Assembly (NCBI GenBank): GCA_004377185.1
Contig: SOIM01000020.1
Span: 94,931-158,930 of the forward strand
Direction of reading: 5' to 3'
DNA length: 64,000 nt
Source of the DNA: Methanomassiliicoccales archaeon
GTDB taxonomy: Archaea > Thermoplasmatota > Thermoplasmata > RBG-16-68-12 > SOIM01
A model generated the notes under the pieces. That model had not been told where the DNA came from. It saw only the letters and a list, made by a program, of their open reading frames with translations, and ran no database searches. Positions 58,354-64,000 of this stretch are shown here, piece by piece (position 1 is the stretch's first letter; every line of letters starts with the position of its first letter). The translations under genes were made by a program, and so were the position numbers.

Positions 58354-58888
58354 GGGCAGATGGATGGAGGAGGCCTTAGAGCTAGAGAACAGACGAATGA
58401 TATTCAGACATGTCTCTCGATATCCAGGATCCTATTTCAGGGAGATTCAAAAGAAGGTGGGCCTGGCCACGGGCGTGCTGGAATATCACCTCAACTATCT
58501 GGTGAAGAAGGGGCTCCTGTCCACCGAGACGGAGCGAAAGAAAAAGCGGTACTTCGTCTCGCAGGAGATACCGCACCTTGACAAAAGAACGATCGGCCTG
58601 ATGAGGCAGAGGATCCCAAGAAGGATTACTGTCCACACTTTGCTGAATCCAGACTGCTCCTTTCAAGACCTGAGAAAGGAGTTCGAGGTCGCAAAATCAA
58701 CGCTTTCCTTTCACCTGAGAAAACTGGAAGATGCCGCGATTCTCGTGTCCCTCAAGAAGGGAAGGAAGAAATTCTACCGGGTCGCAGACCCCGAGGAAAC
58801 GGCAAGAATCTTGATAAGCTACAAATCCTCTTTCCTTGATGCCGTGTTGGACAGCTTTGCGGAAGTATGGCTAGAGGTAGGCAAATGA
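58340..58888 (+). CDS. Transcriptional regulator with two winged-helix domains
   Basis: RHVSRYPGSYFREIQKKVGLATGVLEYHLNYLVKKGLLSTE and NPDCSFQDLRKEFEVAKSTLSFHLRKLEDAAILV. Confidence 0.8.
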   Translation: MQQNRGRWMEEALELENRRMIFRHVSRYPGSYFREIQKKVGLATGVLEYHLNYLVKKGLLSTETERKKKRYFVSQEIPHLDKRTIGLMRQRIPRRITVHTLLNPDCSFQDLRKEFEVAKSTLSFHLRKLEDAAILVSLKKGRKKFYRVADPEETARILISYKSSFLDAVLDSFAEVWLEVGK

Positions 58889-59535
58889 GCTACGAGGAAG
58901 AAAGGGAGCGAATGGTCATTAATCTTCGGAGACGGGGGCATATCAAAAGCAAGGAGGTGGTGGAGGCTATGAAGGCCATTCCAAGACATCTGTTCGTTCC
59001 TGAAGCGGCGCGGCCCTCCGCGTACCACGACACGCCTCTTCCAATAGGCGAGGGTCAGACGATATCTGCACCCCACATGGTCGGCATAATGCTGGAGAAG
59101 CTGGACTTGAGCAGGGGGCAGAACGTCTTTGAGGTTGGTGGCGGGTCCGGATATCACGCCGCTTTGGTCGCCCACATAATAGGAGAAAATGGACGAGTCA
59201 TCTCTATGGAGAGGATAGAGTCCTTGGCAGAGCGGGCACGGGAGGCGATAAAGAGATGCGGGCTGGAGGGACGGGTGGTGGTGATCGTCGGGGACGGCTC
59301 CCTCGGTTGGGAGCAGCTGGCACCCTACGACCGGATATTCATCACATGCGCATCGCCAGAGATTCCTCCGCCGCTGGTTGATCAATTGGAGGAAGGCGGA
59401 AAACTCCTCATACCCCTTGGAAGCAGGTATCTCCAGACACTAGTTCAGGTCGAGAAGAAGGGTAAGAAGCTCAAAAGGAAATCCTACGGAGGGTGCGTAT
59501 TCGTTCCTTTGGTTGGCGAGTACGGTTTTTCTTGA
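58867..59535 (+). CDS. pcm: Protein-L-isoaspartate O-methyltransferase
   Basis: AIPRHLFVPEAARPSAYHDTPLPIGEGQTISAPHMVGIM...VFEVGGGSGYHAAL. Confidence 0.94.
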   Translation: MARGRQMSYEEERERMVINLRRRGHIKSKEVVEAMKAIPRHLFVPEAARPSAYHDTPLPIGEGQTISAPHMVGIMLEKLDLSRGQNVFEVGGGSGYHAALVAHIIGENGRVISMERIESLAERAREAIKRCGLEGRVVVIVGDGSLGWEQLAPYDRIFITCASPEIPPPLVDQLEEGGKLLIPLGSRYLQTLVQVEKKGKKLKRKSYGGCVFVPLVGEYGFS

Positions 59536-59574
59536 AGCAAGAAATAAATATGAAGATTGGGCTATTTCCAGTGG

Positions 59575-60267
59575 ATGATTACGATCGTGGGCGTTGGACA
59601 CGTTTTCGATATCGGCGACCAGGTTAGGAATGTGATACTGCAGAGGAACCCCTCGGTCGTGGGCGTCGAGCTCGACAGGGCGAGGTTTGAGGCCCTGATG
59701 ACCAGACAGGTCAGAGGAAAAGCCCCTCCGCTCTACAGGGCGATGGCCTTCTTTCAGAGATGGATAGCCAAGAAGTACGGGCAGGACGTGGGGCAGGAGA
59801 TGGTCGCTGCGATCGAGTCCGCAAAGGAAGTGGGAGCCAGGATCGCTTTCATAGACCTTGATTCGCTACTCATCTTTCAGAGGTTCTGGGGGATGATGAG
59901 CTTCAAGGAGAGACTGAAACTCATGATTGCGCTGATGACAAGCGTCTTCGTCCCCAAGAAAAGGGTGGACCAGGAGATCAGGAAGTTCGAGGAGAACGAA
60001 CAGATGTACATCGAGCAGTTTGGGAAGGAGTTCCCGGCTGCCAAGAGAATCCTCATCGATGAGAGGAACGTCTACATGGCTAACGCGATAAGAAAGCTGA
60101 GCGAGGAGTTTGACAGTCTCGTTGCAGTGGTGGGGGACGGACATGTCGATGGTCTGAGCCAACTTCTGGAGGACAAAGATCTGGAAGTCATTAGGCTGAA
60201 GGATTTGCGTTCCATGGATGTCGACGGCTCCTCCATTTCGTTCAGCTATGATGTACGGAGTGAGTGA
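59575..60267 (+). CDS. TraB/PrgY-like family protein
   Basis: ITIVGVGHVFDIGDQVRNVILQRNPSVVGVELDRARFEAL...LVAVVGDGHVDGL. Confidence 0.8.
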   Translation: MITIVGVGHVFDIGDQVRNVILQRNPSVVGVELDRARFEALMTRQVRGKAPPLYRAMAFFQRWIAKKYGQDVGQEMVAAIESAKEVGARIAFIDLDSLLIFQRFWGMMSFKERLKLMIALMTSVFVPKKRVDQEIRKFEENEQMYIEQFGKEFPAAKRILIDERNVYMANAIRKLSEEFDSLVAVVGDGHVDGLSQLLEDKDLEVIRLKDLRSMDVDGSSISFSYDVRSE

Positions 60268-60510
60268 GTTTCTCTGAAACCTCAATAGGAATATCTTCAC
60301 ACTCTTTTTTTGTGGTTGCGAATCGTCAGCAGAACTGTTTCGCTGTTTATGACCCAATAGGCAAAAAAGGTTGACAATAGGTCATCGATTGTCTCACCAC
60401 CAGAAGGAAAGCGGCGTGGAACACAGCCATGGTGTGGTGCGCGACAGTCGCTTCAACAGGTCAGCTTCTGGATTCCTGGAAGGCAGGAGGTGTTCTTGAA
60501 GCGGAGAGCG

Positions 60511-61323
60511 CTAGGCTATTGCAAATGAATAAACCTCTGAAACTGCCGTGTTTTCGGTTTCGTCCATTGCCGCAACTCGGTAGAGATGAACGGTTCCCCT
60601 TTCGCTAATTCCCCCTGGCCGAGTAGACATAATCTCGGCAGTGTAATTGTCGCCACTTACCAAGTCCATGAAACCGCTTCCACCTCCACTCCCGTGACGG
60701 GTGAAACTCATGCAGACTAATTCGACGTCTGTTATGTTAGACGCGCTCACGATTCTTGCCGTCACGATGACTGTGTCCAAGGAGGTAGGTTCTTGTGGGG
60801 ATTGAGTGACATGTTCGATCATCAGGCCAGAAGCACCATCTCTGATAACCTCTCCCACCTGGAAGGTGTAGTTTTCGGAGAGCACCGGACCCTCACTATC
60901 GGTGGCAGCAGAAACTACGAACCACACCTCCGCACCATCAGGGAAGGAACTCCGTATCTGGAGCTGATAACGGTTGTCCCCCATAGGCCTCATAGTACCG
61001 CCTCCGCCTCCACCATCACTCAAGTAGGTTCCAAAGCAAAGGCGTACAGAAAGTGAGGAGAGAAAGGATCCTCCTTCGACATGTGCGGTCACAGTAACCT
61101 TTTCGCCAGGACTTGGATTCTCAGGCGAAAAAGAAACGGACAGTATTCGGGGAGGGGATGCAGTTATTATCAGATATGCCGCAAAGGCGAGCACGATAAG
61201 GACAACTAAGACAATGCTTCCGATAACAAGCCAAAGTCTTCTCGACCTTTTTTTCTCAAAATGCGCATCTTGAGCTGAGATTTCGTTCAACCACTCACCT
61301 CCAGCAATCATAGGACTGTCCAA
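60511..61323 (-). CDS. Membrane-anchored protein with Ig-like repeats
   Basis: N-terminal TM and two repeats (PPRILSVSFSPENPSPGEKVTVTAHVEGGSFL... and IEHVTQSPQEPTSLDTVIVTARIVSAS...). Confidence 0.6.
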   Translation of the reverse strand: MDSPMIAGGEWLNEISAQDAHFEKKRSRRLWLVIGSIVLVVLIVLAFAAYLIITASPPRILSVSFSPENPSPGEKVTVTAHVEGGSFLSSLSVRLCFGTYLSDGGGGGGTMRPMGDNRYQLQIRSSFPDGAEVWFVVSAATDSEGPVLSENYTFQVGEVIRDGASGLMIEHVTQSPQEPTSLDTVIVTARIVSASNITDVELVCMSFTRHGSGGGSGFMDLVSGDNYTAEIMSTRPGGISERGTVHLYRVAAMDETENTAVSEVYSFAIA

Positions 61324-61640
61324 GAAGTTCGGCTATTTCGGATTTTCTTCTCAGACTAAGTTCAACTGGCATAGCATCTCTCCACTGTTCGATGGAATCA
61401 CGGGAACTCTCTTAAACATGCCGATGCCTCTGAGAGAACGCTTGGTGGGGAATCGGGGTCTATCCTCTCACTGTTAGGGTAGGGCTTCAATGCCACTGGA
61501 GGAGAATGTCCTGTTGAAAACTTCAACTGCTCGGCGCTTAGAAGGTTGTCGATGTTCTGCATACCGTTTTGGCGTAAGCGTTGTACAAAAGGACTTAGTC
61601 TTGGCCAAATAAACTATTTAGCGTTCATTCACTATTACAG

Positions 61641-62255
61641 GTGGGTGCGAATTTGAAGGTAGAGCTTACGAATTATACTGACAGTCCTGTGGAATCGGCG
61701 GGAAGAGCGGCGGGTATCTGCTACGACAAAGAGGAGAAGGAGGACTACGCTTCCTTCATCAAAGGCATTGTCGGGAGGGGGCATGAGAGCGTCATTGAGC
61801 ATGTTGTGTTCACTTTCAGGGTCGAGGATGTCAGCAGGGCGTTGACACATCAGTTGGTCCGCCACAGGTTGGCATCGTATTCCCAAAGAAGCCAGAGGTA
61901 TGTCGATGAGGGTGAGTTTGGATACGTGGTTCCACCCAGCATTCAGGAATCTCAGGAAGCCGAAGCCAAGTTCAAGGAGGCGATGGACTACGCCCTGGAC
62001 CGATACGATGAACTGAAAGCGATGAATGTCCCCAAGGAGGATGCCCGCTTTGTGCTTCCCAACGCTTGCCATACACGAATCGTGGTGACAATGAACGCTC
62101 GGTCCCTACGTAACTTCCTGAAGGTCAGAATGGAAAAACACGCTCAATGGGAGATTCGACAGTTGGCCCAGAGGATGTACGACCTGGTATATGCGGTGGC
62201 ACCTCCGCTGTTCGAAGACCTGCGGACGTTGAGAGATAGCGGTAGCGAATCCTAG
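61641..62255 (+). CDS. thyX: FAD-dependent thymidylate synthase
   Basis: RHRLASYSQRSQRY (ThyX motif), HESVIEHVVFTF, LPNACHTRIVVTMNARSLRNFLKVRMEKHAQWEIR. Confidence 0.96.
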   Translation: MGANLKVELTNYTDSPVESAGRAAGICYDKEEKEDYASFIKGIVGRGHESVIEHVVFTFRVEDVSRALTHQLVRHRLASYSQRSQRYVDEGEFGYVVPPSIQESQEAEAKFKEAMDYALDRYDELKAMNVPKEDARFVLPNACHTRIVVTMNARSLRNFLKVRMEKHAQWEIRQLAQRMYDLVYAVAPPLFEDLRTLRDSGSES

Positions 62256-62308
62256 ACTTTTGTTCCGACAGACGAAGTCTTAATACTCATCAACCCGATT
62301 TCCGTCTG

Positions 62309-63517
62309 ATGAAGGTTGGTGAGGCTCCTAGAAAGACCGTTGATTTCATCAAGAAAAGGTTCAGGGATTACTACAAGAGCTGTGAGCTGTATCTCCCAGA
62401 CCGTTTTGGCCGAAGGGAGTTCGGATTCATGTTCTTGGACAGCGATTTTGTGCAGAGACACCTGAATTTCGCCACCAAGAATGAAATCAGGCAGTTCCTG
62501 GTGGACAGGGTTCCCGCTCACGTGTACCATTCCGCCGCATATTACGAGAAACCTGGAGCTCCCACCATGGCACAGAAGATCTGGCTGGGTTCTGACCTGA
62601 TATTCGACCTTGATGCGGATCACATCGTCCACGCAAAGAAGATGAGCTACGAGCAGATGCTGGCGGAGGTCAAGATTGAGGTGGAAAGGCTCATGGACGA
62701 TTTCCTTGTGAAGGCCTTTGGTTTCGAGGAGAAGGACTTGATTGTCGCATTCTCAGGAGGACGGGGATATCATGTTCATATCCGCGACCCGAGGATATGG
62801 ACTCTCTTAAGCCACGAAAGAAGAGAAATAGTGGACTATATCCTTGGAACTGGCATAGATGAGGACGCGGTTTTTCCCAAGAAGCCCTACGACACCACAC
62901 CTTACGGAACCAAATACCGATTTGAGAAGCTCTCGCTGGAAGAGGAGGGTTGGAGGGGAAAGATAGCTCGTGGTATGATCGAGGAGGTCAAACGGCTCAA
63001 GAAGATGGAAAGGAGGGAAGCGATATCCAGGCTGAAAAGCTTCGAAGGGGTCGGTGATTCCATCGCGAAAGAGATCTATTCCATTCTGTTCAAAGGGGAA
63101 GAAGGAAAGACGGGATACGACAGTCTACTGGAGGGCAATTTCGACATATTTCCAAAAGACCGTTATCTCAACCGCTTCAAGAAGGGGTTTCTGGAGGTGG
63201 CTAGGGAATCCATGAGCGGAAAGACGGACGAACCAGTCACTTCGGACATCAAGAGATTGATACGATTGCCATCCTCCTTGCACGGCAAGACAGGATTCAG
63301 TGTGGTTCTGTTGACCAGGTCACAATTGGACGATTTCGATCCTTTGGTGGATGCAGTTACGTCGACATGGTCCGACGATCTCGTCGTATTGAGAGGAAAG
63401 GCAAAGGCAGAGATTCGGCTGAAGGGGGAAACTTTTAATCTGAAAAAAGACATAGTACGCCTTCCCGAATATGTGGCAATATTCTTCATGTGCCGAGGCA
63501 TGGCAACTTTAGCCTAG
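62309..63517 (+). CDS. priS: DNA primase small (catalytic) subunit
   Basis: DLIFDLDADHI, VAFSGGRGYHVHI, IKRLIRLPSSLHGKTGF. Confidence 0.95.
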   Translation: MKVGEAPRKTVDFIKKRFRDYYKSCELYLPDRFGRREFGFMFLDSDFVQRHLNFATKNEIRQFLVDRVPAHVYHSAAYYEKPGAPTMAQKIWLGSDLIFDLDADHIVHAKKMSYEQMLAEVKIEVERLMDDFLVKAFGFEEKDLIVAFSGGRGYHVHIRDPRIWTLLSHERREIVDYILGTGIDEDAVFPKKPYDTTPYGTKYRFEKLSLEEEGWRGKIARGMIEEVKRLKKMERREAISRLKSFEGVGDSIAKEIYSILFKGEEGKTGYDSLLEGNFDIFPKDRYLNRFKKGFLEVARESMSGKTDEPVTSDIKRLIRLPSSLHGKTGFSVVLLTRSQLDDFDPLVDAVTSTWSDDLVVLRGKAKAEIRLKGETFNLKKDIVRLPEYVAIFFMCRGMATLA

Positions 63518-63527
63518 GAGAGATGGG

Positions 63528-64000
63528 ATGAGAAGGTTCCGAGACAGGCTGGAAGGCGGCTACCGAGTAATCCGCATTCGAAGAATGAAGCGGATAATGT
63601 TCCTTCTCTTCGGGATTTTCATTATCGTTGTTGGTGCCTTGATGATGGTCTTGGGCGGGGCAAGTCTTTCGCCGTTCTTCCTACCGCTTGATGTATTCGT
63701 TGTTGTCACCCTCTACCTCCTCATCGTTCTGAGCATCTTGAACTTCTTCTTCAGAGATCTCGAAGTCAGGTACAATGTGAGGGATAGCCAGAAGTATCTC
63801 ATGGCCAAGAATTCCCAGCGTACCGCCCTGGTGATAATAATCATCTGCGTCTTCGTGGGCGTCATCGTTGCCGCTCCCTTCACGGAGGTGAGCGCCAACA
63901 AGATTCTCTCAAAGACTGGGTCTGAGACACTTGACCAAGTGGTTACTCGCAATGTCACCCTGTCCTTCGAGAACCAGGACAGACTCGCACTTTTCAAATC
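63528..64000 (+). CDS. Membrane protein, truncated by window end
   Basis: Open frame MRRFRDRLEGGYRVIRIRRMKRIMFLLFGIFIIVVGALMM... with no stop before 64000; absent from the track. Confidence 0.6.
   Translation, partial: MRRFRDRLEGGYRVIRIRRMKRIMFLLFGIFIIVVGALMMVLGGASLSPFFLPLDVFVVVTLYLLIVLSILNFFFRDLEVRYNVRDSQKYLMAKNSQRTALVIIIICVFVGVIVAAPFTEVSANKILSKTGSETLDQVVTRNVTLSFENQDRLALFK

Noticed and set aside
60300-60510. Non-coding gap between TraB-like and Ig-like genes
   Set aside because: Checked for small ORFs, tRNA and repeats; nothing supportable.
1-64000. CRISPR array or cas genes
   Set aside because: No regularly spaced direct repeats and no Cas-like ORFs seen.

Overview
The window is a euryarchaeal chromosome segment, probably Thermoplasmata-like; that assignment is inferred from gene content only. 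It has four parts. (1) An informational and purine block: LSm - eL37 - two tandem PurF paralogs - tRNA-Ala(GGC), then a small unlisted eL41-like ORF and an intron-containing tRNA-Trp. The tRNA-Trp intron reads as a box C/D guide RNA aimed at positions 34 and 39 of its own tRNA. (2) A compact accessory block at about 5.7-9.4 kb: a three-gene operon of wHTH, ParB/Srx-HTH-DUF488 fusion and DuOB-like protein, plus a small CxxC protein and a zinc-ribbon PD-(D/E)XK nuclease-like protein. This is the best candidate for an undescribed system. (3) Housekeeping genes (P5C dehydrogenase, CCA-adding enzyme, SLOG protein, PRPP synthetase, archaeosortase-RING fusion), followed by an AT-rich island (about 18.7-22.4 kb) with a B12-radical SAM gene and decayed mobile-element genes. 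(4) A roughly 33-kb surface-glycan locus (22.4-55.2 kb). It holds dTDP-rhamnose genes, many GT2/GT4/GT-C glycosyltransferases, two flippases, an FrhB-pyruvyltransferase fusion, an Alg14-Alg13 fusion and an Alg7/GPT-like enzyme. It is followed by rhomboid, HVO_0476-like, pcm, TraB-like, thyX and priS. All calls come from reading the translated ORFs and raw sequence. No database search was run.
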